From the NCBI GenBank assembly GCA_031290635.1, contig JAITNE010000096.1, forward strand, positions 1-6,862: 6,862 nt of DNA, in the 5' to 3' direction. Shown here piece by piece: positions 1 through 5,602 of this stretch. Source of the DNA: Tannerella sp. Lineage in GTDB: Bacteria; Bacteroidota; Bacteroidia; Bacteroidales; Tannerellaceae. The notes under the pieces were generated by a model. The model saw only the letters and a program-made list of their open reading frames with translations, ran no database searches and had not been told where the DNA came from. Position 1 is the first letter of the stretch. Every line of letters starts with the position of its first letter. Made by a program: the position numbers and the translations under genes.

Positions 1-381
1 CTGACGGGATATTGGCTCACGGGAGTGCCAAGCCCCGTCCTGTTCGGCGCACTGACAGCCTTTGCCGGACTTATTCCTATTATAGGAACAGGCATCGTCT
101 GGGCGCCGCTCGTAGTCTATCTCGCCCTCACAGGCAACTGGATTGCCGCTATCGGTCTGGCTGCCTACTGCGGACTGATTCTGATAAATATCGACAACGT
201 GATACGGTTTCTGCTTCAAAAGAAACTCGCCGATATTCATCCTCTGATAACTATTTTCGGGGTTATACTCGGACTTAAACTTTTTGGTTTCTGGGGGATA
301 ATATTCGGACCTCTGCTGCTGTCGATGTTTTTCCTGCTCGTCAGCATCTTCAAAAAAGAATATTTAGACCACGAAAAATAA
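1..381 (+). CDS. AI-2E family transporter, C-terminal fragment
   Basis: The reading frame is open from the first base and ends with TAA at 379-381, giving 126 visible residues; the N-terminal two thirds of the usual ~350-residue protein lie outside the window. The fragment is very hydrophobic, with at least three membrane segments. It shows two stretches typical of the AI-2E/PerM-like permease family (PF01594): a loop-helix of the form IPIIGTGIVWAPL, and a late block with a DNVIR motif followed by HPLITIFGVILG and FGFWGIIFGPLLL. Family members are inner-membrane proteins linked to export of small molecules or ions; despite the name, few are proven autoinducer-2 exporters, so the substrate is unknown. 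It ends just before a strong promoter, so it probably belongs to a different transcription unit from the downstream genes. No terminator hairpin is visible after its stop. An apparent GTG/ATG start inside the fragment is not the real start. Confidence 0.88.
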   Translation: MTGYWLTGVPSPVLFGALTAFAGLIPIIGTGIVWAPLVVYLALTGNWIAAIGLAAYCGLILINIDNVIRFLLQKKLADIHPLITIFGVILGLKLFGFWGIIFGPLLLSMFFLLVSIFKKEYLDHEK

Positions 382-386
382 TTTTG

Positions 387-418
387 TTTGGTTCATAAAA
401 AATAAATACCTATCTTTG
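387..418 (+). promoter_or_regulatory. Bacteroides-type sigma-ABfr promoter
   Basis: TTTG at 387-390 (with a second TTTG at 383-386) is followed after 20 bp by TATCTTTG at 411-418. This fits the Bacteroides primary-sigma consensus, a -33 TTTG and a -7 TAnnTTTG. Transcription would start near 425, leaving a short leader of about 24 nt before the ATG at 449. The spacer is A/T-rich. It is the only clear match to this consensus noticed in the intergenic regions of the window, so it is the likely driver of the 449-3798 genes and perhaps of the sigma gene beyond them. The -33 element lies 6 bp after the stop codon of the transporter gene. Confidence 0.75.
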
Positions 419-448
419 TGCTCTTATTCATTTAAATAATTTTTCACC

Positions 449-1444
449 ATGACACGAAAAGTAACATTGTACACAGCTCAGTGGGGCGATATGAGCCTCG
501 AAACAATTTGTCGGAAAGCAAAAGCGTTCGGCTACGACGGCCTCGAACTCGCATGCACCGAAAACCATCTGGACATAGCACGTCTAAGCCCGGATTATTG
601 CAAGGAGATTAAAGACACTCTGGCCAAACACGGTCTGGAGTTGTTCACAATCTCGAACCATACAGTCGGGCAATGCGTCTGCGACCGTATTGATGCGCGA
701 CACCGCTCTATTCTGCCCGACCGCCTTTGGGGCGACGGTCAGCCCGAAGGCGTCCGCCAAAGAGCAGCCCAGGAGATGATTCGCATAGGCGATGCAGCCG
801 TCCTGTTAGGCGCAAAAACTATCGTAGGCTTCACCGGAAGCCCGATATGGCACCTGCTCTACTCCTTCCCGCCCGTCTCGCCGGACGAGATTCAGGCAGG
901 CTTCAAAGAAGTGGCGACCCGATTCAAACCTATCCTTGATTCATATCAGGAGAAAGGATTGAAGTTTGCCCTCGAAGTACATCCTACAGAGATAGCCTTC
1001 GACATCTCATCGGCTCAGACCCTGCTCGAAGCCCTCGACTATCATCCTGCATTCGGATTCAACTACGACCCCAGCCATCTCGGCTATCAGGGCGTCGATT
1101 ACGTAGCCTTCATCCAAACATTTGCCAAGCAAATGGTACATGTCCACATGAAAGACGTATGGTGGTCCGACAAACCTACCCGCGCAGGAGTATTCGGCGG
1201 ACATCTGCCCTTCGGACACCCCGACCGTAATTGGGATTTCCGCAGCATGGGACGCGGCAGAATCAACTTTGAAGAGATAATACGGGCGCTTAACCGTATC
1301 GACTACCAGGGTCCACTGTCCGTAGAATGGGAAGACAACGGCATGGATCGCGAACATGGCGCTACAGAATCGCTGCTCTTCGTCAAGCAAGTAGATTTCC
1401 GCCCGTCAAACGTAGCTTTTGATGCGGCATTTGAAAAGAAGTAA
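449..1444 (+). CDS. Sugar phosphate isomerase/epimerase-like TIM-barrel protein
   Basis: This 331-residue protein has no signal peptide and should be cytoplasmic. It belongs to the xylose isomerase-like / AP endonuclease 2 TIM-barrel superfamily (PF01261). The opening beta strand (VTLYTAQW) and the GYDGLEL segment are typical. Candidate metal ligands by spacing against D-tagatose/D-psicose 3-epimerases are E176 (in LEVHPTE), D207 (in YDPSH), H233 (in HVHMKD) and E293 (in SVEWED); H210 could be a catalytic partner. The C-terminal EWEDNGMDREHGA stretch is common in Bacteroidota members that sit beside Gfo/Idh/MocA oxidoreductases. The family includes epimerases, isomerases, and the metal-dependent lyases that cleave 3-keto glycosides, so the exact reaction cannot be named. 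The start is supported by the promoter and leader just upstream and by an A/T-rich region before the ATG. It is the first gene of a tight run, with 25 bp to the next gene. Confidence 0.88.
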   Translation: MTRKVTLYTAQWGDMSLETICRKAKAFGYDGLELACTENHLDIARLSPDYCKEIKDTLAKHGLELFTISNHTVGQCVCDRIDARHRSILPDRLWGDGQPEGVRQRAAQEMIRIGDAAVLLGAKTIVGFTGSPIWHLLYSFPPVSPDEIQAGFKEVATRFKPILDSYQEKGLKFALEVHPTEIAFDISSAQTLLEALDYHPAFGFNYDPSHLGYQGVDYVAFIQTFAKQMVHVHMKDVWWSDKPTRAGVFGGHLPFGHPDRNWDFRSMGRGRINFEEIIRALNRIDYQGPLSVEWEDNGMDREHGATESLLFVKQVDFRPSNVAFDAAFEKK

Positions 1445-1469
1445 TTCATTCACTTAATACATTTATAAC

Positions 1470-2873
1470 ATGACAAAAATTTCAAGAAGAGAATTTATCA
1501 CCCGCTCGACCGCGCTTGGCGCGACCGGAGCGATAGGTGGAGTAGCAGGCGGCGGGCTTTTGCTTAGCTCCTGCGGCGCTGACAAAGCCGACGACGGCAA
1601 GGTCAAGTATGAACCGCTGCAATCGGATATCCCCGTAATCATCCCCGAAACCGGCGACAAAGCTATCGACGGCAAGGAGTTGAAAATAGGTATCATCGGA
1701 TGCGGAGATCGCGGGTCGGGCGCAATGGAGAACATGCTGGAGGCTGCCGACGGACTGAAGGTCGTCGCTATGGCAGACCTTTTCCCCGACCGCCTCGAAC
1801 GGCTTCGCAAGCGTATCGGCGGCGACAAGTTTCACCAGACGGTGGACGACAGCCGTATCTACTACGGATTCGACGCCTACCAGAAGCTGTGCGACAACAA
1901 AGACATCGACATCGTGATGGTAACCACGCCATCCATCTTCCATGCCTATCATGTGAAGTACGCTATCGAAACAGGTCATCACGTCTTTTGCGAAAAAGCG
2001 GCAGGCATCGATCCGGCAAGTTGCAAAACCTTCTTTGCTGCAATCAAGCTGGCGCAGGCTAACAAACTCTGCATCCAGACCGGCGCTCAACGTCATCACG
2101 ATCGCAACTATATCGAGTCCTATCGCCACATCCGCGAAGGTATGATAGGTCGCATCACCAGCGGCGTAGTCAAGTGGAATCAAAGTTCGTTTACTACCCG
2201 CAAACGTCGTCCGGGATGGACGGACATGGAGTACATGCTGCGCGACTTCTTCAGCTGGAACTGGCTCTGCGGCGACCACGTCATCGACCAGCTCGTCCAT
2301 AACATCGACGTTTTCACATGGTTCTCGCACCTGAATCCGATTTCGGTAGTAGGCATGGGTTCGCAGTTGCAACGTCGCGCAGGCGATATCTTCGACAACT
2401 TCGCCCTCGACATAGTTTACCCCGGCGGCGTGCGAGTCAATGCTCAGGCACGTCAGATTGACAACTGCGCCAACGACATCGGCGAAACTATCGTCGGCAC
2501 CAAAGGGATCTGGACAAGCTACGACCATACTATCCGCGACCTCGACGGCAATGAGGTCTGGAAGTATGACTACGAAGCCCAAAACGCGAAGTTCAAGCAG
2601 AACAATGCTTACGTCCTCGAACACATGGATTTGATCAACCATATCCGTTCCGGCAAATCCTATACCTACGAAGCCGAGCGCCTTGTGGTAGCCTCCTTGA
2701 CCGGCGCTATGGGACGCGAATCGGCCTACACAGGCAAGAACATCAAGTGGGATGAATACCTCGCCTCCAGCCAGTCGCTGCTGCCCGAGAACCTCCATCT
2801 CGGCAACATCGAGAACTTTGCGAAGATATACGTCCCGCCGAGAATGGGGACATTAGCGCCTGATCCAAGTTAA
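1470..2873 (+). CDS. Gfo/Idh/MocA oxidoreductase, Tat-exported lipoprotein
   Basis: This 467-residue protein begins with a twin-arginine signal (SRREFI, residues 5-10), a Gly/Ala-rich hydrophobic stretch, and a lipobox L32-S33-S34-C35. It is thus predicted to be exported folded, with cofactor, and lipidated at C35. A linker to about residue 68 precedes a Rossmann NAD(P)-binding domain (GIIGCGDRGSG, residues 74-84; acidic D103 after the second strand). The catalytic-lysine motif is C174-E175-K176, followed by AAG where most relatives have EKP. The C-terminal substrate domain carries GDHVIDQLVHNID (268-280), with D273 and H277 matching the family's D...H active-site pair. Relatives oxidise or reduce sugar hydroxyls, and exported ones such as glucose-fructose oxidoreductase keep the nucleotide tightly bound. 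The 13-bp gap to the next gene points to cotranscription. The sugar substrate is not deducible. A long antisense open frame covers this gene but has no family features. Confidence 0.93.
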   Translation: MTKISRREFITRSTALGATGAIGGVAGGGLLLSSCGADKADDGKVKYEPLQSDIPVIIPETGDKAIDGKELKIGIIGCGDRGSGAMENMLEAADGLKVVAMADLFPDRLERLRKRIGGDKFHQTVDDSRIYYGFDAYQKLCDNKDIDIVMVTTPSIFHAYHVKYAIETGHHVFCEKAAGIDPASCKTFFAAIKLAQANKLCIQTGAQRHHDRNYIESYRHIREGMIGRITSGVVKWNQSSFTTRKRRPGWTDMEYMLRDFFSWNWLCGDHVIDQLVHNIDVFTWFSHLNPISVVGMGSQLQRRAGDIFDNFALDIVYPGGVRVNAQARQIDNCANDIGETIVGTKGIWTSYDHTIRDLDGNEVWKYDYEAQNAKFKQNNAYVLEHMDLINHIRSGKSYTYEAERLVVASLTGAMGRESAYTGKNIKWDEYLASSQSLLPENLHLGNIENFAKIYVPPRMGTLAPDPS

Positions 2874-2886
2874 ATATCCGAGAAGT

Positions 2887-3798
2887 ATGAGAAAGATATT
2901 AATACTGACGGCAGTAATGTCGCTAATATGCTTACCGGCTTGCATGCAAGCCGGTAAGCTCTCGAAGGCGCTTATAGTTACGGGACAGAACAACCACAAC
3001 TGGAAAGTAAGTAACGTAGCCATAAAGCAGATACTTGAGAACTCCGGCCTTTTCAGCGTCGATGTAGCAATCTCTCCGGCGCAGAAAGAAGATATGAGCA
3101 GCTTCCGGCCGAAGTTCGCCGACTATCAGGTAGTAATACTCGATTACAACGGCGAACGCTGGTCAGCCGAGACCGACCAGGCCTTTCTGGATTACATCAA
3201 CAAAGGCGGCGGACTTGTACTCTACCACGGCGCCAACAACACCTTCCGCGAGTGGAAAGAATTCAACCGCATCATCGGCTTCGGAGGATGGGGGGGGCGC
3301 AACGAAACCGACGGGCCCTACATATATATGAAAGACGGCAAGGTATTCTACGACGACGCAGTCGGTCCCGGAGGTTCGCATGGCCCTCAGCACGAGTTTG
3401 TGATGAACATCGGCAACCCCAAACACGCAATCACCAAGGGATTACCCGCCAAGTGGCTGCATGCCAGGGATGAGTTGTACGACCGTATGCGCGGCCCCGG
3501 CAAGGTTAAAGATCCGATATTCTGGTCATATTCATCGCCCGACAAAAACGGCACAGGACGCGACGAGCTGAACATCTGCACCATCGAGTACGGCAAAGCC
3601 CGCATCTTCCACACTACCCTCGGACACGCCGGAGGCACGCTCGAAGACAACACGGCTATGCAGTGCACCGGCTTTCAGGTAACGCTACTTCGCGGTTGCG
3701 AATGGGCGGCCACAGGCAAGGTAACGCAAAAAGTCCCCGCCGACTTCCCCACCGAGACGCAGGTTTCCTACAGGAAGAACTACAAAGCCCCCCTGTAA
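2887..3798 (+). CDS. ThuA-domain protein, exported
   Basis: This 303-residue protein has a Lys/Arg start, a hydrophobic core (ILILTAVMSLICL) and then PAC at residues 17-19. It may be a Sec-exported lipoprotein with a weak lipobox (L16-P17-A18-C19), or be cut by signal peptidase I near A22. The mature part is a ThuA domain (PF06283, glutamine-amidotransferase-like fold): VTGQNNHNWK (31-40), VVILDYNGERW (82-92), GGGLVLYHGANNTF (107-120), GWGGR (134-138), HARDELYDR (192-200), FHTTLGH (241-247) and a final GFQVTLLRGCEWAATGKV. ThuA of rhizobia acts with the Gfo/Idh/MocA enzyme ThuB on 3-keto derivatives of trehalose and related disaccharides, so pairing with the preceding oxidoreductase fits a keto-sugar role; its precise chemistry is not established here. 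Two oddities are a perfect 30-bp palindrome over codons 15-25, and an 8-base G run at 3290-3297 that could slip. The gap to the sigma gene is 21 bp. An in-frame ATG at 2944 would give a leaderless form. Confidence 0.9.
   Translation: MRKILILTAVMSLICLPACMQAGKLSKALIVTGQNNHNWKVSNVAIKQILENSGLFSVDVAISPAQKEDMSSFRPKFADYQVVILDYNGERWSAETDQAFLDYINKGGGLVLYHGANNTFREWKEFNRIIGFGGWGGRNETDGPYIYMKDGKVFYDDAVGPGGSHGPQHEFVMNIGNPKHAITKGLPAKWLHARDELYDRMRGPGKVKDPIFWSYSSPDKNGTGRDELNICTIEYGKARIFHTTLGHAGGTLEDNTAMQCTGFQVTLLRGCEWAATGKVTQKVPADFPTETQVSYRKNYKAPL
2930..2959. repeat. Perfect 30-bp palindrome inside the ThuA gene
   Basis: The left half, GCTTACCGGCTTGCA, is followed directly by its exact reverse complement; symmetry stops at 2929/2960. 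As RNA it would fold into a 13-bp stem (2930-2942 with 2947-2959) and a CATG loop (2943-2946). It covers codons 15-25, at the end of the signal peptide, 43 nt after the gene's start. No T tract follows, so it is not a standard intrinsic terminator. The ATG in the loop is in frame with the gene. It could be a translation or mRNA-stability hairpin or a site for a dimeric DNA-binding protein; the sequence alone does not decide. Confidence 0.85.
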
Positions 3799-3814
3799 TC
3801 TCCCACGAAGGGGG
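3789..3814 (+). promoter_or_regulatory. GC-rich hairpin over the ThuA stop and sigma-gene SD
   Basis: CCCCCT at 3789-3794 can pair with AGGGGG at 3809-3814, with a 14-nt loop that contains the ThuA stop codon (3796-3798). The 3' arm is also a purine-rich Shine-Dalgarno-like element, 5 nt before the sigma-factor ATG at 3820, which is uncommon in Bacteroidota. Pairing would hide it, while ribosomes finishing the ThuA gene would open it, so translational coupling is possible. No T run follows, so it is not a typical terminator. The pairing is seen directly; the regulatory role is inferred. Confidence 0.45.
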
Positions 3815-3819
3815 AAGTT

Positions 3820-4419
3820 ATGACTGCAAAACGACATCCAATCAAACCGGCTGACGTCCGTTCCGAATCCGGGTTCGGAGCTTTCTACACCGCTTACTAC
3901 AAGCGTTTCATGCGGTATGCCTTGTATTACGTAAGCAATGAGCAGACGGCTGAAGACATCACCCACGACGCCATACTTTATTATTGGGAGAATCGCGATA
4001 CGCTGTCGCCCGAAACAGACGTCGTAGGCTATTTGGTATTGACGGTCAAGAATAAATGTTTGAACTACCTCAAGCACCTGCAAGTAGAAGCCGATTTCAA
4101 CAAGAGCTACGCCGAGTTGCAGGAGTGGGAAATACAATCGCGAATCATGACTTTGGAAGACGATAACTACACGGAGATATTCACGAAAGAGTTGATGGAA
4201 TTAGTAACTGCTTCTCTGGCTAAACTTCCACGGCAGACCCGTGATATCTTCGTGCAACATCGTCTTGACAACAAGCCCCGCAAAGAAATAGCAGCAGCTA
4301 TGGGCGTCTCACTGCAAAAGATCGATTACCATGTAAACAAAGCTAACGACCATCTACACAAGGATCTTAAAGACTATATACCTATCCTTCTTATTTTTTT
4401 ACAGAAGATTTTCGAGTAA
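3820..4419 (+). CDS. ECF-type RNA polymerase sigma factor (FecI-like)
   Basis: This 199-residue protein has the two-domain layout of Bacteroidota ECF sigma factors. Region 2 spans about residues 20-87, with FYTAYYKRFMRYALYYVSN, then AEDITHDAILYYWENRD for core-polymerase and -10 contact, and VKNKCLNYLKH. Region 4 spans about 128-185, with LAKLPRQTRDIFVQHRLDNKPRKEIAAAMGVSLQKIDYHVNKA as the helix-turn-helix that reads the -35 element. It would direct polymerase to promoters of a glycan-uptake locus when released by the FecR-like protein encoded 57 bp downstream. The start is preceded at 5 nt by AGGGGG, a good Shine-Dalgarno match. It follows the ThuA gene after only 21 bp with no visible promoter of the primary type, so it may be read from the upstream metabolic unit or have its own promoter inside the ThuA gene. 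The C-terminus (IPILLIFLQKIFE) is hydrophobic, as often seen in this group. Its target promoter sequence cannot be read from the protein. Confidence 0.94.
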   Translation: MTAKRHPIKPADVRSESGFGAFYTAYYKRFMRYALYYVSNEQTAEDITHDAILYYWENRDTLSPETDVVGYLVLTVKNKCLNYLKHLQVEADFNKSYAELQEWEIQSRIMTLEDDNYTEIFTKELMELVTASLAKLPRQTRDIFVQHRLDNKPRKEIAAAMGVSLQKIDYHVNKANDHLHKDLKDYIPILLIFLQKIFE

Positions 4420-4476
4420 AAGTTGGGATTTTCCGCACCTTAGTTGCTCTTATCATATAGAGTAAAAAAATAATTG

Positions 4477-5421
4477 ATGGAAATAAACCGTAACATACTT
4501 ATAAGTTACTTTCTCGGAGAATGTTCCGACGAAGAAAAGACAGCCATTAAGCAATGGTTAGCGAGCGACGAGGCGCATAAACAGATGTTTATCAGCGAGC
4601 GCATCCGTTTCGACGCCTCCGTTATTGTTGATGAAGACAGCATCACTTCATATAACGTACGCACGACGCACGTCGGAACTATCTTCCGTAATATGCTGAA
4701 AATCGCTGCTGCAGTCAGCCTTTTGGTTATATCGAGCTATACTTTGTGGCTCTATCGCAGCAGTCATGCAGCACAAAAATCCATGCTAACCATCCATGTA
4801 CCTGCGGGCAACAGAACGTCGCTAACCTTACCTGACGGCAGTTTAGTCTGGCTTAATTCAAATACCACGCTCATATACCCCGGCGTCTTCGCCGGCAATG
4901 AACGCAGTGTAGAGTTGAACGGTGAAGCATACTTTGAAATAAAGAAGAGCGACAAGCAATCCTTTGTCGTCAAAACAGCCAAATATAATGCCAAGGTTTT
5001 GGGTACAACGTTCAATATAGAAGCATACTCCAATACCTCCGACTTCGCAACAGCCCTGTTTACCGGAAAAGTCAAGCTCTATAAAGACCTTGGCGAAGAC
5101 AAATCCCTCTACCTCAACGCCGGTGAAACAGCACGCTTAGTGAGCGACACGCTTCAGGTGTCGCCGACCGACGTCAACAGTTATCGCTGGAAAGAAGGTT
5201 TAATCATCATTGAAGACAAGTCATTCGAGGAAATAATGATTTTGTTCGGTAAATACTTCGACAACACAATCGTCATCCGAAACAACAACGTGAAGAAGTT
5301 AGCCTATCGCGGCAAACTTCGCATTGCCGACGGGGTAGATCATGCCCTGCGGGTACTCCAAAAAGATTTCAGCTTCACCTACAAGCGCGATGAAGATACA
5401 AATACAATTTACATCTATTAA
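4477..5421 (+). CDS. FecR family anti-sigma factor
   Basis: The protein is 314 residues from the ATG at 4477; a TTG one codon earlier is open but is a less likely start. The N-terminal ~72 residues are cytoplasmic, with the FLGECSDEEKTAIKQWLASDEAHKQMF motif expected to hold the sigma factor. A single membrane helix follows at about 74-93 (MLKIAAAVSLLVISSYTLWLY). The periplasmic part has a FecR domain (PF04773, about 103-200), with PAGNRTSLTLPDGSLVWLNSNT, ELNGEAYFEIKK and KVLGTTFNIEAY, then a DUF4974 domain (PF16344, about 247-314) containing SFEEIMILFGKYFDNTIVI and ending in TNTIYIY. DUF4974 and the receptor's STN domain are thought to meet in the periplasm. Gene order sigma, FecR, SusC is the usual Bacteroidota arrangement. 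By family knowledge it inhibits, and may also help activate, the sigma factor. No clear promoter is seen in the 57-bp A/T-rich gap before it, so cotranscription with the sigma gene is likely. Length is normal for the family. Confidence 0.95.
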   Translation: MEINRNILISYFLGECSDEEKTAIKQWLASDEAHKQMFISERIRFDASVIVDEDSITSYNVRTTHVGTIFRNMLKIAAAVSLLVISSYTLWLYRSSHAAQKSMLTIHVPAGNRTSLTLPDGSLVWLNSNTTLIYPGVFAGNERSVELNGEAYFEIKKSDKQSFVVKTAKYNAKVLGTTFNIEAYSNTSDFATALFTGKVKLYKDLGEDKSLYLNAGETARLVSDTLQVSPTDVNSYRWKEGLIIIEDKSFEEIMILFGKYFDNTIVIRNNNVKKLAYRGKLRIADGVDHALRVLQKDFSFTYKRDEDTNTIYIY

Positions 5422-5482
5422 TCACTAATACCCCGACTGCCTATGGAAAATGAAAGTTATTAAGACAAAAAAGAACCGGCAA

Positions 5483-5560
5483 GCGCTCTAACGCCCGCCG
5501 ATTCAAACAAGTACATCGGAAGAGGCGCTCTAACGCTCGCCGATTCTAACAAGTACATCG
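5483..5560. repeat. Two 36-bp direct repeats ahead of the receptor gene
   Basis: Copies lie at 5483-5518 and 5525-5560, 34 of 36 bases identical (differences at repeat positions 13, C/T, and 23, A/T), separated by 6 bp, for a 42-bp period. Each begins GCGCTCTAACGC and ends AACAAGTACATCG. The beginning can fold into a small hairpin (GCG, 6-nt loop CTCTAA, CGC). No reading frame with a start crosses both copies, so the region looks non-coding. The unit lies in the 181-bp gap between the FecR and SusC genes, 43 bp before the receptor start, where it could bind a regulator or be a short intergenic repeat element. The rest of the gap (5422-5482, 5561-5602) is A/T-rich with no TTTG and no primary-sigma -7 match. 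Confidence 0.8.
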
Positions 5561-5602
5561 AGAAACATACTTATTATTTACTTAAAAAAACGAACAAAGA
5601 TA

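Noticed and set aside
1482..2798. A 438-codon open frame on the minus strand opposite the oxidoreductase gene
   Set aside because: It lies wholly within a gene with clear Tat, Rossmann and catalytic motifs. Its translation shows no recognisable domain, and the codon bias of the sense strand can explain the lack of stops.
2930..2959. Intrinsic terminator at the palindrome
   Set aside because: It is inside a coding region and is followed by CTCGAAGG-type sequence, not a T tract.
5443..5491. Short open frames starting at ATG 5443 (6 codons) and ATG 5450 (13 codons) as leader peptides
   Set aside because: They are too short to judge, with no start context, conserved pattern or coupled hairpin that would support translation.
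5483..5560. CRISPR array, suggested by the 36-bp repeat length
   Set aside because: Only two copies exist, with a 6-bp separation instead of a normal-length spacer, and no cas gene is nearby.
5595..5602. Minus-strand TATCTTTG (plus-strand CAAAGATA) just before the receptor start, as a leftward promoter
   Set aside because: The -7 element is perfect, but no TTTG lies about 20 bp away on that strand (the nearest, 5636-5639, is 33 bp off), and no minus-strand gene follows.
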